64,000 bases of DNA from positions 143,332 through 207,331 of the forward strand of contig NZ_ML660099.1 in the NCBI RefSeq assembly GCF_007004655.1. Reading direction: 5' to 3'. Shown here in pieces: positions 17,156-24,991 of the stretch. The position numbers were made by a program, and so were the translations under genes. How positions within the stretch are numbered: position 1 is the first letter of the stretch; each line of letters opens with the position of its first letter. The notes under the pieces were generated by a model, which made no database searches, was not told where the DNA came from, and saw only the letters and a list, made by a program, of their open reading frames with translations. Origin of the DNA: Exilibacterium tricleocarpae (GTDB lineage: Bacteria; Pseudomonadota; Gammaproteobacteria; Pseudomonadales; Cellvibrionaceae).

Positions 17156-19057
17156 TCATCGAAATTCGGGCGCCGGCGCGGCCGATACCTCATCAAGCAT
17201 ATCGCGCGCCGGTTGGTAGTCCCGATCGGCCGCGCGGGTCAGCCAGGTGACGCCCTGTTCGCGATCGCGCTCCACACCGAGCCCCAACAGATAGAATCGG
17301 CCCACATTGAACATCGCCGGCGAGTGCTCCTGCGCGGCTGCCGCCCGATAGTGGGACAGTGCCTGGGCCGCGTCCCGCTCGACACCCCGGCCGTTTTCAT
17401 ACAGGTAACCGAGACTGTTCTGGCCGGCGGCGAGCTTTTGCGCAGCGGCTTTTTCAAACCAGTAGCGCGCCTCGGCGTCATTCTGCTCGACCCCCTCCCC
17501 ATCGAGATACAACAGGCCCAGTTCATGCTCGGCAAGCGCGTAACCCCGGCGCGCGGCTGCCGTAATCTGTTTCACGCCGGTGGCGGTGTCCTTTTCCACA
17601 CCCTGCCCGCGCAGGTATTGCAGCCCGGAAACCAGTAGCGCAGTGGGCTGCTTCTTCGCGGCGGCCCGGTCGAGCCAATAGCGCGACTGGCCGTAATCCT
17701 GCGCCACACCCCGGCCGTAATAGTAGGCCAGGCCGAGGTTGACTTCGGCGGCGACAAAATCCTGTTCGGCGGCCAGCCGAAACCAGCGCACGGCTTCGGT
17801 TTGATCCCGCTCGAACGTCCAGCCTTTTTGATAGGCGGCCCCCATCAGGTTTTGCGCATAGGCGTTGCCCCGCTCGGCAAACGGCCGGGCAATATCCAGC
17901 GCTTTCTGGTATTCGCCCTGCTCCACCAGCGCCTGGGTTTGGCCCAGAATGCTGTCCGCCGCCGGCTGGTCACCGTCGCGGCGCTCCAGCACGGTAAACA
18001 CTTTCACCAGAATAAAAAGCACCACCATCCAGGCCCAGACGTTGCGCCAGCCGCCTTTTGACTCGCCGCTCGACACCTCTGTCGGGGTGGCGCGCTCGCC
18101 TTTGAGCAGCCACATCATCGCCTGGATGTGTTCGTGATCGAAACAGCGTTGCAGTTCCAGTTCGTCCTCGGACCAGAGGAACACCTCGTTGTAGGCGCGA
18201 ATCACCTGTTGCGGAAAACGGATGGTATTGTTTTCAGCATCGCGGTGGACGATATCGGCAAAGAAGTGAAACAAGCTGTACCACAATTCCTGCTTCAGCA
18301 GGATATCCTGCAGTTCGTCGGTCTCCAGCAGTGCCAGCCAGGCCTGGGGTTCATACCGCTTTCGCGGGTTTTCCCACACGGCGTTGACCCAAGCCATAAA
18401 AACCTCTGCCGTCAAAAAGTCCGCCTCTTGCGGGGCGGAGGCGGCAGCCAGCTGCGCAGGTGGTTCCGGCAGCACCTGAGCGCCGGTCAGCGCTTCACCG
18501 GCCTTCGCGGCCGTGGGTGCCTCCAACTGGCGCACCGGTGGGGCTTCTGACTGGTGTTCAGATACAGTCTCTGGTTTGTGCTCCGGTGAAGCCTCTTTTT
18601 TATGGTCCGGTAAAGCCTCTTTTTTATGGCCCGGTGAAGCCTCTTTTTTAAGGTCCGGCGAAGCCTCTTTTTTAAGGTCCGGTGAAGCCTCTGGCCCGCC
18701 TTCCGGCAAAGCCCGGACTGGGTTCTCCTGTGAGGGCGCGGATTGATACCCAGGTGAGGTCTTTAATTGATGTTCACCTGAAGCCTCTAATTGATGTTCA
18801 GGTGAAGCCTCTAATTGGTGTTCAGGTGAAGCCTCCAGTTGATGTTCAGGTGAAGCCTCTAATTGATACTCCGATGAGGTCTCCTCATCGAGAAACTGGC
18901 TGATATACATGGCCTGTTCATAGGCGTCGCGCAGTTGTTGAAATCTTTCCGGGTCGGTCTCCGGCGAGCACTCCTTGATCAGCGAGGTGTAGGCCATTTT
19001 GATGGAACGCCGATCGGCAGTCTCGCGGATGTTCAACAGCTCCCAACAGCTATTCAC
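17156..19057 (-). CDS. J-like domain / octapeptide repeat / Sel1-repeat membrane protein
   Basis: A 633-aa protein whose GTG start overlaps the hscC stop codon (GTGA), so the two are translated together. Residues 1-50 resemble a J-domain (CWELLNIRETADRRSIKMAY, FQQLRDAYEQA), but where the Hsp70-activating HPD tripeptide should be it reads CSPETDP, so HPD is missing. Residues 61-188 are about 16 tandem octapeptides of consensus SPEHQLEA. A cytosolic region and one transmembrane segment (VWAWMVVLFILVKVF, near residue 350) follow. The C-terminal ~250 residues are Sel1/TPR-like repeats (YYYGRGVAQDYGQSRYWLDR). In E. coli, hscC also sits near J-like and Sel1 genes, so this may be a fused co-chaperone. 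Confidence 0.85.
   Translation of the reverse strand: MNSCWELLNIRETADRRSIKMAYTSLIKECSPETDPERFQQLRDAYEQAMYISQFLDEETSSEYQLEASPEHQLEASPEHQLEASPEHQLEASGEHQLKTSPGYQSAPSQENPVRALPEGGPEASPDLKKEASPDLKKEASPGHKKEALPDHKKEASPEHKPETVSEHQSEAPPVRQLEAPTAAKAGEALTGAQVLPEPPAQLAAASAPQEADFLTAEVFMAWVNAVWENPRKRYEPQAWLALLETDELQDILLKQELWYSLFHFFADIVHRDAENNTIRFPQQVIRAYNEVFLWSEDELELQRCFDHEHIQAMMWLLKGERATPTEVSSGESKGGWRNVWAWMVVLFILVKVFTVLERRDGDQPAADSILGQTQALVEQGEYQKALDIARPFAERGNAYAQNLMGAAYQKGWTFERDQTEAVRWFRLAAEQDFVAAEVNLGLAYYYGRGVAQDYGQSRYWLDRAAAKKQPTALLVSGLQYLRGQGVEKDTATGVKQITAAARRGYALAEHELGLLYLDGEGVEQNDAEARYWFEKAAAQKLAAGQNSLGYLYENGRGVERDAAQALSHYRAAAAQEHSPAMFNVGRFYLLGLGVERDREQGVTWLTRAADRDYQPARDMLDEVSAAPAPEFR
18494..18877 (-). 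repeat. In-frame 24-bp tandem repeats coding octapeptides
   Basis: About 16 units of 24 bases in frame inside the J-like/Sel1 gene. The start-proximal units are nearly identical (SPEHQLEA). Later units drift (SPDLKKEA, SPGHKKEA, LPDHKKEA), with a divergent middle. The array is acidic and Pro/Ser/Gln-rich and probably a disordered linker. The near-identical units suggest recent expansion by slippage or recombination, so copy number may vary between strains. Confidence 0.9.
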
Positions 19058-20757
19058 CCGAGCAGGTCCCCCTCCAACTCCTCGAGTTTTTCCACCAGGG
19101 TCTCGCGCGCTTTTTCCGCCAGCGCCAAGTCTTGCTTGTCGAGTACCTGTTCGAATTCACTGATCAGATGGGCGACATACTGGCGCACGTCGCCGAGGTT
19201 CTGCTCGTAGATACGCTCGGCTTTCGCCAGCACGGCGCGGTTGGCAGCCGTCTCCCGCGGGTGAACCTTGATATTGGCGAGCTTGTCCAGGCTTTTGCGA
19301 ATATCCCCCTGCGACAGGCTGCCGGGGGCCTTCTCAATCACCTTGCGAATAATTTCACCGCTGGAGACGATCTTCACCTCCACCTCCAACAAACCGTTCA
19401 CATCGTAGGAAAAACGCACATCGGCGCTCTCTTCACCGGCCTTGGCCTTGGGTACTTTGATATTCAACTCGCCCAACAGGATGTTGTTGAGCGTCAGGCG
19501 GCTCTCTCCCTGAAAGATTTTCACCGCCAACTCGGTTTGCTTGTCCTGGATGGTAACGATATTTTCAACCCGACTGGTGGGAATTACGGTATTGCGCTCG
19601 ATGATCGGCATAAAATGGCCTGCCTCGTAGCCCGCGGCGCTGCCTTTCTCCACGGCGACTTCGATCCCGAGCGTGTAGGGACAGACATCGGTCAACACCA
19701 CATCCCGCAGCGCCTGGTCGCGGGACTTGAGCGCGGCCTGAATCGCCGCGCCCCTGGCCACCACTTCGTCCGGGTTGATGGTGCAGGAGGGCAGGCGGCG
19801 AAACATGCGCGAGATGGCACCGCGAATCAACGGCATGCGCGTGGCACCGCCCACCAGAATCACATCCGACAGGTCCGTCGGGCGCATGCGGGAATCGCGC
19901 AGCACCCGCTCGATCGGCTGGCGCAGGCGCTGCACCACCTCGGCGCAGAGTTTTTCCATGGTGGCCCGATCAATGCGCCATTCGAGTTCACCCGCCCCGG
20001 TGGTTACCGCCAGCGCGGCACCGTCCGCATCGGTCAACTGGTGCTTGGCGCGGTTGACCGCGGCCCGCACTTTACTGAGGTCTTTGCTGCTCAAATCGCG
20101 CTTGGCCACGCCGGCGGCCTTGAGGAACGCCACCTGTAAAGCCTCGGTAAAATCTTCGCCGCCGAGAAACGTATCGCCGGCGGAGGCATGGACCTCCATA
20201 ACACCGTTAAACATTTCCATGACCGATACATCAAAGGTGCCGCCACCCAGGTCCACCACGATAAAGGTGCACTCCTCCTCCCGATCGTGCAGGCCGTAGG
20301 CCACCGCCGCCGCCGTGGGTTCGTTGATCAGCCGCTCCACGGTGAGGCCGGCCAGTTCGCCGGCCACCTTGGTGGCATGGCGCTGGGCGTCGTTGAAATA
20401 GGCAGGCACGCTGATCACGGCTTCAGTAACGGTCTGCCCCAGCAATGCCTCGGCATCGCCCTTGATATTTTGCAGGACCAGGGAGCTGAGTTCGACCGGG
20501 GTAAAGACCTGTTTGCCGAGGGTGACGCTGGCTTTGGAACCCATACGGCGCTTGAACGCCTCGACGGTAAGCTCCGGGTGGGTGAGCAGGCGCTCCCTGG
20601 CGGCCTTGCCCACCAGGCATTCGCCGTTATCGTCGACCCCCACCACCGACGGCGTCAGGAGATCGCCGTGCACATTGGGAATCAGTTTTACCTCGCCCTC
20701 CTCCCAATAGGCCGCCAGGCTGTTGGTGGTGCCCAGGTCAATTCCAATGATTGTCAT
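19054..20757 (-). CDS. hscC: HscC-type Hsp70 chaperone
   Basis: A 567-aa Hsp70-family ATPase. It begins MTIIGIDLGTTNSLAAYW (phosphate-1 motif); later come PAYFNDAQRHATKVAG, VDLGGGTFDVSVME (phosphate-2) and VGGATRMPLIR (adenosine motif). The substrate-binding domain follows, but the C-terminal lid is shorter than in DnaK and lacks its acidic tail, as expected of HscC. The start at 20757 has GGGAG upstream; the frame itself extends to 20811. It is the first gene of a two-gene unit with the J-like/Sel1 protein. HscC is a specialised, non-heat-shock Hsp70 in E. coli; its client here is unknown. Confidence 0.92.
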   Translation of the reverse strand: MTIIGIDLGTTNSLAAYWEEGEVKLIPNVHGDLLTPSVVGVDDNGECLVGKAARERLLTHPELTVEAFKRRMGSKASVTLGKQVFTPVELSSLVLQNIKGDAEALLGQTVTEAVISVPAYFNDAQRHATKVAGELAGLTVERLINEPTAAAVAYGLHDREEECTFIVVDLGGGTFDVSVMEMFNGVMEVHASAGDTFLGGEDFTEALQVAFLKAAGVAKRDLSSKDLSKVRAAVNRAKHQLTDADGAALAVTTGAGELEWRIDRATMEKLCAEVVQRLRQPIERVLRDSRMRPTDLSDVILVGGATRMPLIRGAISRMFRRLPSCTINPDEVVARGAAIQAALKSRDQALRDVVLTDVCPYTLGIEVAVEKGSAAGYEAGHFMPIIERNTVIPTSRVENIVTIQDKQTELAVKIFQGESRLTLNNILLGELNIKVPKAKAGEESADVRFSYDVNGLLEVEVKIVSSGEIIRKVIEKAPGSLSQGDIRKSLDKLANIKVHPRETAANRAVLAKAERIYEQNLGDVRQYVAHLISEFEQVLDKQDLALAEKARETLVEKLEELEGDLLG

Positions 20758-20981
20758 AATTCTCCCTTGCAAACTGTCACATTGAAAACACGGCTCAGGT
20801 CCGCCGACCACGTCAAAAGATGGTGATATAGAGTACCAACAAAAATGTTTTTAATCACCTCGGACACCCCGGCCTGCGGTTGTGCCGCGCCCCGATTTCA
20901 ACATTACTGCCGGCCTGAAAGTACACAACTCAGACCATCTCCTATAATCTTTCTGTCAAGCGCACAAGACGGACACTTTTA

Positions 20982-22751
20982 ATGGAACACAGTATTGTCA
21001 ATCACGCAGTCTACTATCTGTTGGCGGCTGTCGTCGCCGTGCCCCTGTTTAGAAAGATCGGCCTCGGTGCCATCCTCGGCTACCTGGCCGCCGGTGTCAT
21101 ATTGGGGCCATCGGTTACCGGCACCATCAACGATCCCGAAGACGTCCTGCACTTTGCCGAATTCGGTGTGGTGATGCTGCTGTTTCTGATCGGCCTGGAG
21201 CTGGCGCCGGATAAACTCTGGCAAATGCGCAGCCAAATCCTCCTCAACGGCGGCACCCAGTTAGTCGCCAGCGCGGCGCTGATTGCACTGGTGCTCTATG
21301 CCGCCGGGCTCTCGGCAACGCTCGCCGTGGTGATCGGACTGACGCTGGGTCTGTCGTCCACTGCGTTTGCCATCCAACTGATGGCCGACCAGGGCGTGCT
21401 GGCCACGGCGGCGGGGCGGCAGGGTTTCGCCATACTGCTGTTGCAGGACATCGCGGTAATTCCGCTGCTGTTGTTCGTGGAGTCCCTGGCGCCGGCAGCG
21501 AGCGCCAGCAACGCGACGCCCCTGCCCTGGTGGCTGGGCCCGGCGGCGGTGGTGGCGGTACTGGTGGCGGGTCGCTATCTGGCCAACCCCATACTGCGGA
21601 TCGTCGCCGCCTCCGGCAGCCGCGAGATCATGACCGGCGCCGGTCTGCTGATCGTGCTCGGGGTGGCACTGCTGATGGAAACGGTCGGTCTGTCGATGGG
21701 ACTCGGTGCGTTTGTCGCCGGTATCGTGCTGGCGAACTCCAGCTTTCGCCGCCAGTTGGAAACCGATATCGAACCTTTCAAAGGTATTTTGCTCGGCCTG
21801 TTTTTTATCGCCGTGGGCATGACCCTGGACTTAGAATTGCTGCTGCGCGAGCCCCTGCTTATCCTCGGCGCCGCCCTCGGCCTGATGGCCGTGAAGACCG
21901 CCGTTATCACCGCTATTCTGCGGCTGCAGAAAACCGCCTGGGGCGACAGCCTGCAAACCGCGCTGATGCTGTGCCAGGGCGGTGAATTCGCCTTTGTGAT
22001 CATGGCCCAGGCACTGGCCATCGGCGTCGCCGATCAGGCCACCGTGGATATGATCGTGCTGGTGGTGGGCGTATCCATGGCACTGACGTCGCCGCTGGTG
22101 GCACTGCTGCGGCTGTGGGGCGGCACCGGCCAGCAGCAGCCGCAGGCCGATTACGACAGCCGCAGCCACGAACACGAACCGGAAGTCATCATCGCCGGCT
22201 TCGGCCGCTTCGGCCAGATCGTCGGCCGCATGCTGGTCGCCAACCGCATTCCCTTTACCGCGCTGGACAAAGATGCCTCCCATGTGGATTTCATCAAGCG
22301 TTTCGGCAACCGCATCTTCTACGGCGACGCCACCCGCAGCGATCTGTTGCACGCCGCTGGTATCGAACACGCCCGCTTGCTGGTGGTGGCGGTAGATGAC
22401 GTCGAGGAATCCCTGCAAATTGTCAGGCAGGTAAAAGCCGACTGCCCCGAGGTGAAGCTGATCGCCCGCGCCCACAACCGCATGCATGCCTATCAGCTCT
22501 ACGAGGAAGAGGTGGACATCGTCGTGCGCGAGACCTTCGAGAGCAGCCTGCTGGCGGCAACCCAGACGCTGATTCAACTGGGATACAACGAGGGTACGGC
22601 GCTGGAGCGCGCCGATATGTTCCGCCTGCACGACGAGGGCCTGATCCGGGAGGCTGCCGAGCACCGCGACGATCTCAACAAACTGCTGGCGATCGCCCGC
22701 GAGGGGCGGCGCGAGCTGGAGCAGTTGTTTGGCCAGGACTCGGCAGCCTGA
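20982..22751 (+). CDS. CPA2-family cation:proton antiporter with TrkA-N domain (KefB/KefC-like)
   Basis: A 589-aa inner-membrane transporter. The N-terminal ~380 residues are hydrophobic, with about 12 membrane segments and CPA2 patterns (LAAGVILGPSVTG, LFLIGLELAPDKLW, LSSTAFAIQLMADQG, GAFVAGIVLANSSFR). A cytosolic NAD-binding RCK/TrkA-N domain starts at GFGRFGQIVGRML near residue 405. KefB/KefC export K+ in exchange for H+ under glutathione control; the glutathione-binding residues cannot be verified here, and YbaL- or RosB-like relatives are alternatives. No ancillary KefF/KefG gene is adjacent. A TATAAT at 20943-20948 is a possible -10. Confidence 0.9.
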   Translation: MEHSIVNHAVYYLLAAVVAVPLFRKIGLGAILGYLAAGVILGPSVTGTINDPEDVLHFAEFGVVMLLFLIGLELAPDKLWQMRSQILLNGGTQLVASAALIALVLYAAGLSATLAVVIGLTLGLSSTAFAIQLMADQGVLATAAGRQGFAILLLQDIAVIPLLLFVESLAPAASASNATPLPWWLGPAAVVAVLVAGRYLANPILRIVAASGSREIMTGAGLLIVLGVALLMETVGLSMGLGAFVAGIVLANSSFRRQLETDIEPFKGILLGLFFIAVGMTLDLELLLREPLLILGAALGLMAVKTAVITAILRLQKTAWGDSLQTALMLCQGGEFAFVIMAQALAIGVADQATVDMIVLVVGVSMALTSPLVALLRLWGGTGQQQPQADYDSRSHEHEPEVIIAGFGRFGQIVGRMLVANRIPFTALDKDASHVDFIKRFGNRIFYGDATRSDLLHAAGIEHARLLVVAVDDVEESLQIVRQVKADCPEVKLIARAHNRMHAYQLYEEEVDIVVRETFESSLLAATQTLIQLGYNEGTALERADMFRLHDEGLIREAAEHRDDLNKLLAIAREGRRELEQLFGQDSAA

Positions 22752-22951
22752 GCCGATCGCGACGATTGTCGCGCCGCAGTGCCGCTGCGCGACCTTTGGC
22801 CTGTCGCACGGGGATAAAGCGGCGTTGAACGACTACACTTACAGGAGCGGCAGGCAGATTAGGAGAAGCGCGGTCAGATATAGGTTTTGAAGATCAAAAT
22901 GCTTTAATATCGTCGTGTTATAAGGCAGATGTACTTAGCAAGGATACCGCC

Positions 22952-24319
22952 ATGGATACCGTGAGTGAAACCAACGTTCGCCCCCTGAGAAGCCTCAACC
23001 TGCTGTCCCACCGCGAAATATCCGAACTGATGGAGACCAATGCCGAGGTTTTCCGGCAGTTTCGCCAGTGCGCACTGGCGGTATTGAATACCGACAGTCA
23101 GATCGACGATGCCGCGGAAATGTTGACCCGGTATGCGGACTTCAATATCGAGGTGGTCCCCCAGTCGCGCGGACTGAAGTTGAAAATCTACAATGCACCG
23201 GCCTCGTCGTTTGTCGACGGCGTGATGATCAGGGGGATTCGCGACCACCTGTTTGCGGCGCTGCGCGATATTGTCTATTCCCACAACAAAATCGCCAAAA
23301 GTGGCGAATTCGACTTGCAGAGTTCGGCCGGCACCACCGACGCCGTCTTCAAGGTGCTGCGCAATGCCGACATTGTGCGGCCCAATCAGGCACCGGACCT
23401 GGTCGTCTGCTGGGGCGGCCACTCCATCAGTCGCGCCGAGTACGACTACTCCAAGCGGGTGGGCTATGAATTGGGACTGCGCGGCATCAATATCGCCACC
23501 GGTTGCGGCCTTGGCGCCATGAAAGGCCCCATGAAAGGCGCCGCCGTCGGGCACGCCAAACAACAACTGCGCGACGGCCGCTATATGGGCATCTCGGAGC
23601 CGGGCATTATCGCCTCGGAGTCGCCCAACCCCATCGTCAATGAACTGGTGATCCTGCCCGATATCGAAAAGCGCCTGGAGGCGTTCGTGCGCCTGGCCCA
23701 CTGTGTGGTGGTGTTTCCCGGCGGCGCCGGCACCGCCGAGGAGGTGCTCTATCTGATCAGTATTCTGATGCACTCGAAAAACAAGAATAAACCCTTTCCG
23801 TTGATTTTTGCCGCCCCGGAAAGCAGCGGCCTGTATTTCTCCTCACTCAACCGGTTTATCCGCAACACACTCGGCGAGGAGGCCACCCGCTGCTATCAGA
23901 TCATCATCGGCCAACCGGACAAGGTCGCCCGGGAGGTAAAGCACGGCATCGAGCGGGTGCACCGCTTTCGGCGCAAGACGCAAGAGGCCTACTACTTCAA
24001 TTGGCAAATCGAAATCGATCGCGCCCTGCAGACGCCTTTTATACCCACCCATGAAAACATGGCCGGGCTGCGCCTCGACCGGGAGCTGCCGGCGGCCGAA
24101 CTGGCCGCACAGTTGCGCTGCGCCTTCTCGGGCATTGTGGCGGGCAATGTCAAGGCCTTTGGTATCGAACAGATTGCCGAGAAGGGCCCCTATCAACTCC
24201 GCGGCGACCCGGCCATCATGGCCGAACTGGAGCAACTGCTGCAGCAATTTGTACAACAGCGCCGCATGAAACTGGGGGCCGGTGAATACCACCCCTGCTA
24301 CGAGTTGCAATCGGGTTAA
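22952..24319 (+). CDS. ppnN: Nucleotide 5'-monophosphate nucleosidase PpnN (LOG family)
   Basis: A 455-aa cytosolic enzyme, the length of E. coli PpnN (YgdH, 454 aa). It cleaves nucleoside monophosphates to base and ribose-5-phosphate, and in E. coli (p)ppGpp stimulates it. The central Rossmann-like LOG domain has the signature PGGAGTAEE near residue 255 and a preceding glycine loop (NIATGCGLGAMKGPMKGA). N- and C-terminal extensions typical of PpnN are present (LNLLSHREISEL at the start). It appears to be a single-gene unit. Confidence 0.93.
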   Translation: MDTVSETNVRPLRSLNLLSHREISELMETNAEVFRQFRQCALAVLNTDSQIDDAAEMLTRYADFNIEVVPQSRGLKLKIYNAPASSFVDGVMIRGIRDHLFAALRDIVYSHNKIAKSGEFDLQSSAGTTDAVFKVLRNADIVRPNQAPDLVVCWGGHSISRAEYDYSKRVGYELGLRGINIATGCGLGAMKGPMKGAAVGHAKQQLRDGRYMGISEPGIIASESPNPIVNELVILPDIEKRLEAFVRLAHCVVVFPGGAGTAEEVLYLISILMHSKNKNKPFPLIFAAPESSGLYFSSLNRFIRNTLGEEATRCYQIIIGQPDKVAREVKHGIERVHRFRRKTQEAYYFNWQIEIDRALQTPFIPTHENMAGLRLDRELPAAELAAQLRCAFSGIVAGNVKAFGIEQIAEKGPYQLRGDPAIMAELEQLLQQFVQQRRMKLGAGEYHPCYELQSG

Positions 24320-24489
24320 CCGCGAATTTTTTGCCAAGTTTGCGAACTGCTTCTAAATTATGGATAAAGCGTCGGCTGAAAAAAGAAAACTTGCTATGGT
24401 TTAAGGAATAACCCGATCCAAGGTATGGGTCACCGTTTTGCGGTCATGTTATCTGACAGCCTTATTTTGACAGTTAAGGGAAAATAACA

Positions 24490-24720
24490 ATGCCCAGTGA
24501 CAACCTGTTTGCGCCCGATTACTGGTATGTCGTCAACGATCACTTCAAGCACATCGTCTATCGCAACAAAGACAAGGCAAAAGCCCTGCGGTATGCCGAG
24601 AGTAAAAACCGCAATAAGGCCGCCGACGGCTCAGCCGGCATCCAATACAGCGTTATGTCCGGTCACCAGGCCCTCGAGAAAAACTACCGGGCCATCGGCT
24701 GTCCACCCACCGGCGGCTGA
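24490..24720 (+). CDS. Small conserved-looking protein, 76 aa
   Basis: Not recognised. A short soluble protein (YWYVVNDHFKHIVYRNKDKA, later IQYSVMSGHQALEKNYRAIG) with a basic centre and a Gly/Pro tail. AAGGGA stands nine bases before the ATG, and codon use looks like the neighbours'. A second overlapping +1 frame of the same length gives an Arg/Thr/Pro-rich product and is a shadow. It lies between ppnN and the GGDEF-EAL gene without overlap. Confidence 0.6.
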   Translation: MPSDNLFAPDYWYVVNDHFKHIVYRNKDKAKALRYAESKNRNKAADGSAGIQYSVMSGHQALEKNYRAIGCPPTGG

Positions 24721-24991
24721 GCTGTAAAGCCGCCAGTCCGGGGCCTCCGGGGCACGCATCGCGCCGCGTGTGCAGATTTTAAAACCATCCTTACAACCCG
24801 GAACAAAGCCGCTACCCTCACCTCTTCTTCCCTTATATAATGCGCGGTCTTGGTTGTATTTATCACCGCTTGGCTTTATAAATAGGTGTCGCCTAAGTTC
24901 ACCTGTGATGGCTATCGCCCGGGCGTGCGGATTCTGCACTCCGGGAGCCGGCATCGCACGCCTTACAATCCCATTAAACAAGAGCGAAGGG

